DNA of 64,000 nucleotides, taken from Deferribacter abyssi (lineage in GTDB: Bacteria; Chrysiogenota; Deferribacteres; Deferribacterales; Deferribacteraceae). Below are positions 1 to 7,949 of the stretch, one piece after another. The DNA is taken from NCBI RefSeq assembly GCF_049472655.1, contig NZ_JAQNCS010000008.1:1-64000 (forward strand), read 5' to 3'. The notes below the pieces were generated by a model, which saw nothing but the letters and a program-made list of their open reading frames with translations, had not been told where the DNA came from and made no database searches. The position numbers were made by a program, and so were the translations under genes. Within the stretch, counting starts at the first letter, position 1, and every line of letters starts with the position of its first letter.

Positions 1-857
1 AGCTCTTTAGACTCTTTAGTAAAAAGAAGAAAAGGGCTCACATTAGTAGTTTGATTGGTTTCTGAGTTAACTTCATCACTCAATCTATCAATAATTTCTA
101 TTAACTCTGCTTCATCAGAAAATTCATAATTATAAGGGATTAGCCTGCTTAGAAATCTGTTTGATGCTTCTACCTTCCCTTTGGTTTGTGGACTTTTTAC
201 TTTGCACCTTCTTACTTTGAAATTAAAATCTTTAGCAAACTGTAAAAAGGTGGGGCTAATCTTTTTAGTCTTTGGATTTATTATGGCGCTCATATTATCT
301 ATAAGTATTTCTTGAGGAACACCGCCGTAGTATATAAACGTATTTATCAGACACCTTATTACATCTTCTTCTGTTTTAGTCTTACTATATGTAAATTTAT
401 GCATCCTTGATGCTGATAATACTGTGTTAAATATATTAAACTTAAACTCCTCTCCATTTCTGGAGACCATCTTTATATCTTCTTTGAAATCACATTGAAG
501 CTGACGACCCAACTCTGTCTCAAAACGGGGATAGCCTATGCTCTTTTTATCACCTATCAAATTGTGCTTTCTCACATAATAATCAAAGTTGGAACGGCTT
601 CCTATATTGGGGTCTTTGCGTAAGATAAATTTATACACCCCCGTTATTGTTGAGCCTGGCAAAGACAGTTTCTCCTTGATTTCTTCACGATATTTGTCAA
701 GGACTGATCCTCTTTTTCTTTTCTTAGCTTTTTTAAAGCCTTTGTCATATTTGGATATCGTTTGTCTTGATACCCCATACTTCCTTGATAATTCGCTGTA
801 GTTAGGTTTCATGCCCAAACTCCTTAGTTGTCGTAATGCTAATTCAAAATCCTTCAA
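1..857 (-). CDS. istA: IS21-family transposase IstA, partial (runs off left edge)
   Basis: Translating the minus strand from a TTG at 857 (GGAGGT ribosome site at 865-870, 7 bases upstream) gives 285 residues, open to the window edge; an ATG at 812 is an alternative start. An N-terminal helix-turn-helix (about residues 20-38, SRKYGVSRQTISKY) precedes an rve-type integrase core. The catalytic triad is visible: D123 in QCDFKE, D187 in ILIDNM and E230 in KGKVEA, spaced as in IS21 IstA proteins. IS21 IstA is usually 400-500 aa, so the C-terminus and the partner ATPase IstB should lie beyond the left edge. Its 5' end points into the AbiEii remnant at 961, which it appears to have interrupted. Confidence 0.87.
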   Translation of the reverse strand, partial: MKDFELALRQLRSLGMKPNYSELSRKYGVSRQTISKYDKGFKKAKKRKRGSVLDKYREEIKEKLSLPGSTITGVYKFILRKDPNIGSRSNFDYYVRKHNLIGDKKSIGYPRFETELGRQLQCDFKEDIKMVSRNGEEFKFNIFNTVLSASRMHKFTYSKTKTEEDVIRCLINTFIYYGGVPQEILIDNMSAIINPKTKKISPTFLQFAKDFNFKVRRCKVKSPQTKGKVEASNRFLSRLIPYNYEFSDEAELIEIIDRLSDEVNSETNQTTNVSPFLLFTKESKE

Positions 858-904
858 CTGAATTACCTCCGACTTTTTTACCGAAGGTAATTCTAATTTT
901 ATTT

Positions 905-926
905 TGTAAAACTGTTAACTTTTACA
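905..926. repeat. Probable terminal repeat of the IS21-type element
   Basis: TGTAAAA-CTGTTAAC-TTTTACA is a 22-bp near-palindrome (7-bp arms, GTTAAC core) 35 bp upstream of the transposase ribosome site. Read outward-in on the minus strand it begins TG, the usual IS21 terminus. The exact element border cannot be fixed without the other end; a second TG lies a few bases further out at about 932. Confidence 0.5.
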
Positions 927-960
927 TTTGCATATCTGTTATATTTTATATTAGCATTAA

Positions 961-1320
961 CAATTATCTAATGGATGGTGTAATAAGTCAGCTATAGTAA
1001 ATACTTTTTGTCTGGAAAAGTTGCTTGCAACAAAGTTAAGAGCACTGTATCAAAGAAAAAAGGGAAGAGATTTATTTGACTTATACTATGTTTTAAGGAA
1101 TAGAGAGGTTGATATAGAAAAGATAATATTCTGTTTTAAAAAATATATGGAACATGACGGTAATAATATTACAAAAAAAGATTTCATTAAGAATTTAGAT
1201 AATAAATTAAACGATGCTGATTTCATTGGTGATATTTATGCATTGCTTGTGCCAAATATCCAATATAACTGTTCAGAGGCGTATTTTTATATCAAAAAAA
1301 ATCTGTTAAATTTCTTGTGA
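961..1320 (+). pseudogene. AbiEii/AbiGii-type nucleotidyltransferase toxin, C-terminal remnant
   Basis: An open frame from 961 (in-frame stop at 958) to 1320 encodes about 119 residues without a credible start. It carries the AbiEii C-terminal signature LLATKLRALYQRKKGRDLFD followed by a helical tail. The family match continues upstream through GWCNKSAIVNTFCLEK, so the break lies between about 926 and 964, where the IS21-type end sits. The N-terminal nucleotidyltransferase domain (GSxxxxDxD) and the AbiEi antitoxin are absent. This looks like a type IV toxin-antitoxin or abortive-infection gene killed by insertion. A TTG at 1021 is not a believable start. Confidence 0.8.
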
Positions 1321-1426
1321 TAGTTAATATTAATTTTAAAAAAATATTAGAATTCTACTATTGATCATAGATGCAATTTATACTATATTAACAATAAGAT
1401 AGATGAAAGGAGTGGGTAAAATTAAA

Positions 1427-1447
1427 TTGGGTAACATTTTGGGTAAC
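1427..1447. repeat. Short direct repeats beside the tRNA-like att remnant
   Basis: TTGGGTAAC occurs at 1427-1435 and again at 1439-1447 (12-bp period). A second pair, CAATAAGATAG, occurs at 1392-1402 and 1483-1493. Repeats of this size beside a tRNA 3'-end copy resemble integrase arm sites, but no integrase gene is visible. The 1321-1639 stretch otherwise holds no gene; its longest small frame (1403-1537) has no family-like features. Confidence 0.3.
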
Positions 1448-1501
1448 GGATATTTTTCAAATGTGGTATTTACAAGAATTATCAATAAGATAGTTCCTGC
1501 T

Positions 1502-1522
1502 GTTCGAGTCCGGCCCCGGGCA
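1502..1522 (+). other. tRNA 3'-end fragment, candidate attachment site
   Basis: The 21 bases read as a T-loop (TTCGAGT), the 3' strand of a T-stem (CCGGC), a 7-base acceptor strand (CCCGGGC) and discriminator A. The 5' partner of the T-stem is wrong (a GCTG instead of GCCGG) and no D-arm, anticodon arm or 5' acceptor strand GCCCGGG precedes it, so this is not a tRNA gene. A duplicated tRNA 3' end is what tyrosine-recombinase islands leave at their distal border. The IS and toxin remnant to the left would then be island cargo. Confidence 0.55.
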
Positions 1523-1639
1523 TTTTCACAAAATTAATATACTGTTTATAATAACAATGAACTATAGGATATAGCAGATTTCTCAAAAGTTTATATCAAT
1601 AATAAATTAATATGAATTGGTTAGTTTATCCTCTAGAGA

Positions 1640-2137
1640 TTATTTCTTTGTTTGCAAACATAGTTCGTCAATCTCAACTTTTAGCTCACCACTGATGGTT
1701 TTTAATAAAATCAGTACCCTATCCTTCGGTTTTATCTTCTCAAGAAAAATGGCTTCAAATCCTTTAAAAGGCCCATCAGTAATATAAACCTTATCTCCTT
1801 TTTCATAATCTTTATTTAAAACCACAAATCCATCTTTCATCTGATCTTTGATATATTCTATAATCTCTTCAGGTACTTCAGCAGGATCACCTTCATCACC
1901 GAGAATGACTTTACTAACTCCCCTTGTATATCTAACCAACCTATAATCTTCAAGTTCAAACCTAACAAAAAGATAATTAGGAAAAAGCTCTCTTGTTACC
2001 TCTGTAAGTTGACCAACAACCCTTTTTTTCTCTTTAAATAAAGGTTGAAACACTTCATATCCAGCCCTTTCCAAATAAAATTTGGCCAGTTTTGATGATT
2101 TGGGTTTACAATATACACAACGCCATTTTTTCTTCAT
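1640..2137 (-). CDS. NusG/RfaH-family transcription elongation factor
   Basis: 165 aa with an N-terminal NGN domain (about 4-100: WRCVYCKPKSSKLAKFYLER and the LFPNYLFVRFE core) and a C-terminal KOW motif (about 112-135, KGDKVYITDGPFKGFEAIF). Such proteins bind RNA polymerase and prevent pausing or termination. The short linker and the context (single gene, not beside secE/rplK) suggest a specialised paralogue of the RfaH/LoaP type rather than housekeeping NusG. A ribosome site AAAAGGGGG precedes the ATG. The DUF1634/TSUP pair lies immediately upstream in the same direction; no long envelope operon follows, and downstream is the island remnant. Confidence 0.85.
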   Translation of the reverse strand: MKKKWRCVYCKPKSSKLAKFYLERAGYEVFQPLFKEKKRVVGQLTEVTRELFPNYLFVRFELEDYRLVRYTRGVSKVILGDEGDPAEVPEEIIEYIKDQMKDGFVVLNKDYEKGDKVYITDGPFKGFEAIFLEKIKPKDRVLILLKTISGELKVEIDELCLQTKK

Positions 2138-2148
2138 AAAACCCCCTT

Positions 2149-2481
2149 TTAACTAATAAAAATGTAAATACCAAAAACTAGAAAAATCATTAAACACATA
2201 AAGGCACTTTTATAATCACTTTTCTTTAGGAAATCAACAAACATATATAAAACAACTAGTATGGGTGTAAAAATTATTACGTGTATCGCTAATAAAAAAA
2301 ATGAAATTGTTTCCAAGTTTAATATTCCCAAAAATATCTTTTTTATACCATACCATTGAATATAAAGGTCAAAACTTTCATCTTTTAAAATAAAAATAAT
2401 TAAACCCACAATCATTAAGGAAATTGATATATAAACTCCTATTTCATAAATTTTTGCAACTTTTTCTTTTAAAGTTTTCAA
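2149..2481 (-). CDS. DUF1634 family membrane protein
   Basis: 110 aa with three predicted membrane helices (about 13-33, 52-80, 88-109). It matches the small DUF1634 proteins that are typically encoded beside TauE/SafE-type exporters, exactly as here. The start is a TTG at 2481 whose first bases overlap the exporter's TGA stop (TTGA), behind a GGGGGGT ribosome site, so the two are translationally coupled. A partner or assembly subunit of the exporter is the likely role; the biochemical function is unknown for the family. Confidence 0.75.
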   Translation of the reverse strand: MKTLKEKVAKIYEIGVYISISLMIVGLIIFILKDESFDLYIQWYGIKKIFLGILNLETISFFLLAIHVIIFTPILVVLYMFVDFLKKSDYKSAFMCLMIFLVFGIYIFIS

Positions 2482-3302
2482 CGTACCCCCCTATAAAACA
2501 TTTGAAACGCTATAACAATCAAAAATATTGTAAAAAGAATTTTTATTTTACTGTCTTTTAATTTCGGAAAAAACCTTATCCCTATTTTAGAACCCAAAAA
2601 TACACCTAAAACAACAAATGAAGCAATTACTGGATTAATAAGATTCGTTTTCAAATACACAACAGATGCCGCTGCTGCTGTAAGAGTCATCATAAAATTA
2701 CTAGTAGTTGTAGCTACCTTTATAGGTATTTTGGAAACAAGATTCATAGCTGGAACTTTAAATACTCCCCCTCCTATTCCAAGCATTCCAGATAGTAAAC
2801 CAGCAATACCTGAAATTGTAGATGTCAAAAGTAGATTAACTGGCATATAATAGATTTCTTTATTTAATCTCTCATCAAAATACTTTCCAGAAAAAATACT
2901 TTTTTGTTTAGAAAAAAAATTAATTTTTTTTTCCTGACCACCACTTTTTATATTCTTTATATAAAAATAAGCTGTTATTAAAAGAACAGTACCAAATGAA
3001 ATAAACAAGTATTTTTCACTAATTGAAACTGAAATAATTCCACCTATAATGGCAAAAATTGTTGTAACAATTTCAAGAAACAATCCTAATCTTAAATTAG
3101 TTATACCTTTTTTAACATAACTTGCTGAAGCATTACTACTTGCAAATATAACTGAAACAAGGCTCGTGGCAATGGCTACATGAATAGGAATATGAAAAAC
3201 GAGAGTTAAAACAGGTACAATAATAGAGCCTCCACCAATACCTAAAAAAGCGCTTAAAAGTCCTATTATAAAGCCACTTATAAATAATAGTACAAAGAAC
3301 AT
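2478..3302 (-). CDS. TSUP (TauE/SafE) family membrane exporter
   Basis: 274 aa, about eight membrane helices in two pseudo-repeats, each opening with the family's glycine-rich signature (GLLSAFLGIGGGSIIVPVL near 14-32 and GLLSGMLGIGGGVFKVPA near 168-185). A hydrophilic lysine-rich stretch lies between the halves. TSUP proteins move sulfite, sulfoacetate or other sulfur-containing or organic anions; the substrate cannot be read from sequence. It is coupled to the DUF1634 gene. No strong ribosome site is visible before the ATG. Confidence 0.85.
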   Translation of the reverse strand: MFFVLLFISGFIIGLLSAFLGIGGGSIIVPVLTLVFHIPIHVAIATSLVSVIFASSNASASYVKKGITNLRLGLFLEIVTTIFAIIGGIISVSISEKYLFISFGTVLLITAYFYIKNIKSGGQEKKINFFSKQKSIFSGKYFDERLNKEIYYMPVNLLLTSTISGIAGLLSGMLGIGGGVFKVPAMNLVSKIPIKVATTTSNFMMTLTAAAASVVYLKTNLINPVIASFVVLGVFLGSKIGIRFFPKLKDSKIKILFTIFLIVIAFQMFYRGVR

Positions 3303-3460
3303 ATCAAAACATTTACAACATTTCAGCTAATAAATCAAATAATAACCATTATTCAAGAAGGATAAATAAAAAAATAAGTTCTTCATAACCAAAAAATCGA
3401 TTAACAAACTATTACAATGCGACATTACTATACATTGAACAATACCTTCCTACTCAAACA

Positions 3461-3489
3461 AAAATAACTTAAATAATTTAAGTTATTTT
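3461..3489 (-). terminator. Intrinsic terminator after the phospholipase C-like gene
   Basis: A perfect 13-bp inverted repeat (AAAATAACTTAAA / TTTAAGTTATTTT, 3-base loop) begins 7 bp after the stop of the minus-strand gene ending at 3496. The stem is AT-only but symmetrical, so it could work in both directions. Confidence 0.6.
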
Positions 3490-3495
3490 AAAAAA

Positions 3496-4335
3496 TTAAT
3501 GGAATTCAGGTTTATGAGTATCTAAAAAAAGATAATTTTTATCATATTCACGCAACTTTTTCTTACCTATATCATTTTTAAGAATATCTCTTTGTAATCT
3601 AGCAACTGACATTCTCTTTTTACCACCAGGATCATATTTAATAAGATTGAAAAAACCTTTCTCAACAGCATTTTTTGCTACAAAATATGCCTGTTCACCA
3701 AAGTAAGAACATCTATCCTCAAACTTTTTTACACGAAGCTTTTTTATTTTTTCAGCAATCTTTGCAATCCCAAAAATTCTTTGATACATTAATCCTTTTT
3801 TTAAGAGGTTAACCTGTTTATCAAAGTATTTTTTGTCGACATTAAAGGTTTTTAAAAAAAGGTTTCCATCTTCTGAAGCATGATCCAAAAGATATCTTAA
3901 TGTGTAATATACTTTATTACCATTAATTGATTCTTCTGCATATTCTACTAAAAAATGAGAAAACAATCTGTTTTTACTTACCAATAAAAAGTTATGAGGA
4001 ACAAAATAATTATGTGCAACAATATCCGCAGAAAGATGCGCAGCATAACCATGCACAAAAGATCTTTCATAATCACTTTTTGCATTTTTAAAAAGTTTAG
4101 ACACTGTATTCCAACTATGTGTTTCAAGCTGTTTCTTAAATGCAGACAAATCTTTAAAAAGATTAAAAAAATCTGGAAATATATTACCTAGTAAAAAATT
4201 AACCGGAAATTCTTTAATCAAACTAAAACTCGTGCTCTCAAGAATTTTTAAGCCTATAGTAACATGTGTTTCAAAACCCCAAGCAAAAGCAGACAAAGGA
4301 AAAATCAAAAAAATTAAAATTATTTTTAATACCAT
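3496..4335 (-). CDS. Secreted zinc-dependent phospholipase C-like protein
   Basis: 279 aa. The signal peptide covers residues 1-18 and ends SAFA, so the mature protein would start with Trp19 (WGFETHVTIG). An N-terminal Trp whose amine binds zinc is the hallmark of the PLC/S1-P1 fold. Further candidate zinc ligands are H24, the GNIFPD motif near 50 and the HGYAAHLSADIVAHNY block (about 94-109). The family hydrolyses phospholipids in the periplasm or outside the cell; several bacterial members have unproved activity. It is a monocistronic minus-strand gene with its own hairpin terminator. Confidence 0.78.
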   Translation of the reverse strand: MVLKIILIFLIFPLSAFAWGFETHVTIGLKILESTSFSLIKEFPVNFLLGNIFPDFFNLFKDLSAFKKQLETHSWNTVSKLFKNAKSDYERSFVHGYAAHLSADIVAHNYFVPHNFLLVSKNRLFSHFLVEYAEESINGNKVYYTLRYLLDHASEDGNLFLKTFNVDKKYFDKQVNLLKKGLMYQRIFGIAKIAEKIKKLRVKKFEDRCSYFGEQAYFVAKNAVEKGFFNLIKYDPGGKKRMSVARLQRDILKNDIGKKKLREYDKNYLFLDTHKPEFH

Positions 4336-4584
4336 ACTTAATAACTTATCCTTTCTAAAAAAATATTCAATGTTTAATACTACTTTTCACTTTTTCAGTA
4401 AAAAATAAACATTTATAATAAATTTTTATTACTTATTGTAAATATTCTAAAAAATTGGGAAATTTCCATAAAAAAATTAGAATAAGTTATTATTCACAAA
4501 TTAGTTGGCGCTTTTTTAGTATTAAATAATTAGTCCACTAGAAATTATCTTTCAAAATAATAAGCTAACCTATGTATCTTTCCT

Positions 4585-4824
4585 GGAGTCACCCCCTTTT
4601 TTTATAAAACCTTGCTTGAAATTGTTTATGGGATAACATATTCTGGGTTCAAATTCCCATAAAACCGCCATGGACGGCGGTTTTTTTAGAGGAACTTAAA
4701 TTTACCTCAGAGCAAAATCGGATGTTTTGCGAGACTGAAGAAAATGTTCTTCCACAAACAATAACGTATAAATATTTGAAATATGACATAAATTAAACTA
4801 GCAATAAAAAAATGGGGTGATTCC
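4585..4824. mobile_element. MITE-like element with 21-bp terminal inverted repeats
   Basis: The left end GGAGTCACCCCCTTTTTTT (4585-4605) and right end AAAAAAATGGGGTGATTCC (4804-4824) are inverted copies matching at 19 of 21 positions. Outside them lie near-identical direct repeats, ATGTATCTTTC (4572-4582) and ATGCATCTTTC (4826-4836), which look like a target duplication. The 240-bp interior has no gene; it holds a GGGTTCAAATTCCCA tRNA-like segment, a strong + strand terminator and two small hairpins (near 4714 and 4738). The rest of 4336-4572 is AT-rich with nothing recognised. Confidence 0.5.
4662..4687 (+). terminator. Strong intrinsic terminator with no visible + strand gene before it
   Basis: AAACCGCC-ATGGAC-GGCGGTTT is a perfect 8-bp stem followed by TTTT. 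No + strand coding gene lies upstream for more than 3 kb. It directly follows a segment resembling a tRNA T-arm and CCA end (4644-4670), so it may end a small RNA or be a captured tRNA tail inside the MITE-like element. Confidence 0.75.
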
Positions 4825-4894
4825 AATGCATCTTTCTACTTGAAATGACCAGCATTTTAATTATAATAATTAAAAATTTCACATGGAGAGTATA

Positions 4895-5128
4895 ATGAAA
4901 AAACGTTACTTTGAATTAAAAAAGATAGTAGTTGAAATGAATGATTCTTACGAATTTTTAACTGTAGGAGAAAGAGAAGATTTAAAAAACTATCAAAAAG
5001 AAATGAATATGTTAAAAAGCAAATTAAGTGATAAAGAGTTAGCCTGGGTTGATGAACGCTTTAAAGAATGGTACGAAAAATATATAATGATGGAAACCCT
5101 TGTATTTATCAAACCAAAATCAGGTTAA
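4895..5128 (+). CDS. Small charged helical protein of unknown function
   Basis: 77 aa from the ATG at 4895. The earlier ATG at 4883 overlaps the GGAGAG ribosome site, so the internal start is preferred. The protein is rich in Lys/Glu, predicted all-helical (about 1-60), with no signal peptide or membrane helix and no family I recognise. It stands alone on the + strand between the MITE-like element and truA (convergent). Confidence 0.6.
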   Translation: MKKRYFELKKIVVEMNDSYEFLTVGEREDLKNYQKEMNMLKSKLSDKELAWVDERFKEWYEKYIMMETLVFIKPKSG

Positions 5129-5161
5129 AAAACATTGTCTTCTATATATAAAATTTATCTT

Positions 5162-5899
5162 TTAATAAAAAACCTCTTTTAAATAAAGACCATGGGGAGG
5201 AGCAGTCCTACCTGCCTGAGATCTATCACGACTTTCAAGTATTTTTCTTATTTTAGCTACACCACCTTTATCAAGATAAATATCTATTACTGTACCAACA
5301 ATATTTCTTACCATATTATGTAAAAACCCATCAGCATTTATTTCTATATTAACAAAAACATCTTCTTTTGAAATCTTAATAAAGTTAATCTTTCTCACTG
5401 GATTTTCAGGAACACTTCTTTTAAGACACATAGCACTAAAATCTTTTACCCCAACAAAACAGTTCATTAGTTCTTTTAACTTTTCTACATTTAATTCCTC
5501 TTTAATCCACCACGCCCTATTCCTATAAATCGCTGAGCGTATTGGTTGATTATATATTTTATACAAGTATGTTTTATTTTTTGCAGACTTTTGAGCATGA
5601 AAATTATAACCTACATCTTCCACTTTTTTTATAACTACATCATCAGGTAACATACTGTTTAATCCCATTAATACTGACATATTTTCAAGATACCTGGAAG
5701 CAGAAAAATGAAAAACTTGCCCTAAAGCATGAACACCTGTATCTGTTCTACCTGATCCCACTATTTTTATCTCAGTTTTATAAATTTTTGACAGCGCATC
5801 TTCTATGACTTGTTGTACTGTTCTTAAATTTTTTTGTCTTTGCCAACCAAAAAAATTAGAACCATCATATTCTACAACACATTTTTTCCTAACCTGCAC
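5162..5899 (-). CDS. truA: tRNA pseudouridine(38-40) synthase TruA
   Basis: 245 aa, normal length. It converts U38-U40 in the anticodon arm of tRNAs to pseudouridine. The catalytic Asp lies in the GSGRTDTGVHALGQV motif (about residues 49-63), preceded by the YDGSNFFGWQRQ N-terminal motif. The C-terminal half carries the family's FLHNMVRNIVGT motif. The start is GTG at 5899 with AGGGG upstream. It is the last gene of the minus-strand group that begins with tatA or the DUF1786 gene; a 32-bp gap separates it from EcfT. Confidence 0.95.
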   Translation of the reverse strand: MQVRKKCVVEYDGSNFFGWQRQKNLRTVQQVIEDALSKIYKTEIKIVGSGRTDTGVHALGQVFHFSASRYLENMSVLMGLNSMLPDDVVIKKVEDVGYNFHAQKSAKNKTYLYKIYNQPIRSAIYRNRAWWIKEELNVEKLKELMNCFVGVKDFSAMCLKRSVPENPVRKINFIKISKEDVFVNIEINADGFLHNMVRNIVGTVIDIYLDKGGVAKIRKILESRDRSQAGRTAPPHGLYLKEVFY

Positions 5900-5931
5900 A
5901 GAAAAACCCCTTTATAAATAATTCAGCAATA

Positions 5932-6681
5932 CTACACATAAAAAGCACAAATAAAAATTAAAGACTCAATAAATAGAAAAAGTAAAACATCCTTTTTACT
6001 AGGTTTAGATACTTTCAAAATATTTTCCCAATTCCGATCATACATTAAAGTAATAGACAGTTGTTCAGAATAATAAAATATTCTATAAAAAAGTGGTATT
6101 AAAAAATCATCTAAACTTATCAAATTTTTTAAAAAACTCTTTTCTTCACCTCTGATTTTCTGGGCAATTCTAATCTTTTCACTCTCTTCAAAAAGCAAAG
6201 GAATAAATCTCAAGGCTATAATACTAGAAACAGCAATATCTTTTATATTTACTTTAAAATACTTCAATGGACGCAATAAAAAATAAATTATTTTAACAAA
6301 ATCATAAGGTGGAGTAGTCACAGTCAAAAGAGATGAGATTAAAATAATTATGAAAAACCTCAAAGTATATATTATACTAAACTGCAAATTATTAAAGCTT
6401 AGCCGAAAATCCCCAGCACTTGTAAAAAAAAGCTGGAAAAAAAAAGTAAACAACAATAAAAAAACAAAAGGTCTAATAGATTTCAATAGTATTAAAATAT
6501 GTATTTTTGATATTTTTGATATAACCAATAGCAAGAAAATATCAATAAGTAAAAAGTAAATATTATTTGATACCCCTACTAACAAAATCAAGCTCATTCC
6601 AACACAAAATTTCAAAAGCGAATGAAAATCATGAGTTACTGAATCTTTAGGCAGATATCTTCCAAAATAAAGCTTATTCAT
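5932..6681 (-). CDS. EcfT-type transmembrane component of an energy-coupling factor transporter
   Basis: 249 aa from the ATG at 6681, which overlaps the upstream stop (ATGA). Residues 1-15 (MNKLYFGRYLPKDS) match the conserved N-terminal lead of EcfT/CbiQ proteins. There are about five membrane helices, and a cytoplasmic loop carries the coupling motif region AQKIRGEEKS (about 177-186), where EcfT has its Ala-Arg-Gly helices. ECF transporters import vitamins or Ni/Co. No EcfA ATPase or S-component is in the window, so the substrate is unknown. A longer reading from 6714 would add 11 residues without support. Confidence 0.8.
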   Translation of the reverse strand: MNKLYFGRYLPKDSVTHDFHSLLKFCVGMSLILLVGVSNNIYFLLIDIFLLLVISKISKIHILILLKSIRPFVFLLLFTFFFQLFFTSAGDFRLSFNNLQFSIIYTLRFFIIILISSLLTVTTPPYDFVKIIYFLLRPLKYFKVNIKDIAVSSIIALRFIPLLFEESEKIRIAQKIRGEEKSFLKNLISLDDFLIPLFYRIFYYSEQLSITLMYDRNWENILKVSKPSKKDVLLFLFIESLIFICAFYV

Positions 6682-7694
6682 ACCAACGACTGTTGCATAA
6701 GTAATCCTACACAACCTGTAATCATCACATCCCCAAAAGGGTTTGCAAATTTCACTTTATCATTCTCATAAAATAACTCTTTTCTTCGTGGACCTGTTAC
6801 AAAAATATCTATCTTATCATAAGATAAGTCTTCTATTTTAAAAAACGTGTGCGCACCATGCCCATTATCATCAAATATTTCATCATGTGATAAACTATAA
6901 TCAACCATTTTTTTCAAAAAATGTATCAGTTTTTCTGTCGTCAATTGCGACGTATGGTGCTCCAAAAACGCCGAAACATTATAATTACCATCCACAATTG
7001 CTGCAAAAGTATGTCCGTTTCCTACATCTACAGTTATTACTGGAAAATTTTCTGTACAAAAAGTAGCCCCCAAAGCAGCAACAACCGATGTATCCGAAAT
7101 AGCAAAATTTTCAATGCCAAGATCATAAAATTGATTTCTCAGAGAATTCCATCTTGTAAAGTTTTCAGGAATTTTATCTTTAAGTTCAAACTTAGCATCT
7201 TTCAAACCATTTTGCAAAAAACTTTTTAAAAAGTCGATACGTACTTCTCTATCAGATACCCCTTTACAAAACCCATGATCCTGCACAGCTATCAACACCT
7301 TATCAATACTACAATGACATCTACTTTCAATAAAGTCCAAAACTTCTTTATCAACTTCCTTCAAAAATATATCTGGATTCAATACATCTTCCACAACAAT
7401 AAAACCATCAGCTTTTACTTCATCGAGATTATCACTAATTGTCCTAGCGGCCTCTTTGGATATAAATACTTGATTATCTTTTAAATGTTTTTTTAACGCT
7501 TTATTTATCAAACCACCACCCACTGTGTACCCACCAACAAAGATATCACCTTTTAAACTAGATATCTTTTTTGAAAAATATTTAGTAGGAGATGGTAATA
7601 TTAGTTTTAAATAATTCTCAGCATTCCTTTCTGTACTATCGTATAATAGTAGGTCAGATGTACCTAAACCTATATCAATTGCTAAAACCTGCAT
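6678..7694 (-). CDS. DUF1786 family protein (ASKHA-like fold)
   Basis: 338 aa. The N-terminus VLAIDIGLGTSDLLLYD is a phosphate-1-type loop of the actin/Hsp70/sugar-kinase superfamily, and a second glycine-rich element (TVDVGNGHTFAAI, about 222-234) matches phosphate-2. It matches DUF1786 proteins, sometimes labelled as related to pyruvate formate-lyase activation on weak grounds. It lacks any radical-SAM CxxxCxxC motif. It is translationally coupled to the EcfT gene (4-base overlap) and follows tatA by 3 bp, so these form one operon. Function unknown. Confidence 0.7.
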   Translation of the reverse strand: MQVLAIDIGLGTSDLLLYDSTERNAENYLKLILPSPTKYFSKKISSLKGDIFVGGYTVGGGLINKALKKHLKDNQVFISKEAARTISDNLDEVKADGFIVVEDVLNPDIFLKEVDKEVLDFIESRCHCSIDKVLIAVQDHGFCKGVSDREVRIDFLKSFLQNGLKDAKFELKDKIPENFTRWNSLRNQFYDLGIENFAISDTSVVAALGATFCTENFPVITVDVGNGHTFAAIVDGNYNVSAFLEHHTSQLTTEKLIHFLKKMVDYSLSHDEIFDDNGHGAHTFFKIEDLSYDKIDIFVTGPRRKELFYENDKVKFANPFGDVMITGCVGLLMQQSLV

Positions 7695-7697
7695 TTA

Positions 7698-7910
7698 TTA
7701 CGCGTCTTTATCTTCCTTTTTCGCTTCTACCTGTTTTTTATCTTCCTCAGGAGTTATATCCACAGCATTTTCAGCTTCATTTGCTGCCTTTTTAAAATTT
7801 TTAATAGCCTTACCAAGTCCCTCTCCTATTTGTGGTAACTTACCTGCTCCGAAAATTACAAGTACAATCACTAATATGATCAGAAGTTCTTGTGTCCCTA
7901 ACCCAAACAT
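7698..7910 (-). CDS. tatA: Twin-arginine translocase subunit TatA/TatE
   Basis: 70 aa. A short N-terminal membrane helix (about 7-22) is followed by the FGAGKLPQIGEGLGKAIKNF amphipathic helix that defines TatA, then an acidic-lysine tail. TatA oligomers form the path for folded Tat substrates. An excellent AGGAGG ribosome site lies 7 bases before the ATG. No tatB or tatC is nearby. The molybdoenzyme at 19512 has a Tat signal and is a candidate client. Confidence 0.93.
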   Translation of the reverse strand: MFGLGTQELLIILVIVLVIFGAGKLPQIGEGLGKAIKNFKKAANEAENAVDITPEEDKKQVEAKKEDKDA

Positions 7911-7949
7911 AAATTACCTCCTTATTTTTTAGCATATCTACTCTTTTTA

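Noticed and set aside
1403..1537. A 44-codon + strand frame running through the tRNA-like fragment
   Set aside because: It has a ribosome-like GAAAGGAG but reads through tRNA-derived bases, has no family-like sequence and is best explained by chance.
4590..4680. A complete tRNA gene around GGGTTCAAATTCCCA
   Set aside because: No matching 5' acceptor GGTTTTA, D-arm or anticodon arm lies upstream, and the T-stem pairs poorly.
7592..7795. Plus-strand frame opposite tatA and the DUF1786 gene
   Set aside because: It is the antisense of two well-supported genes and has no motif or ribosome site.
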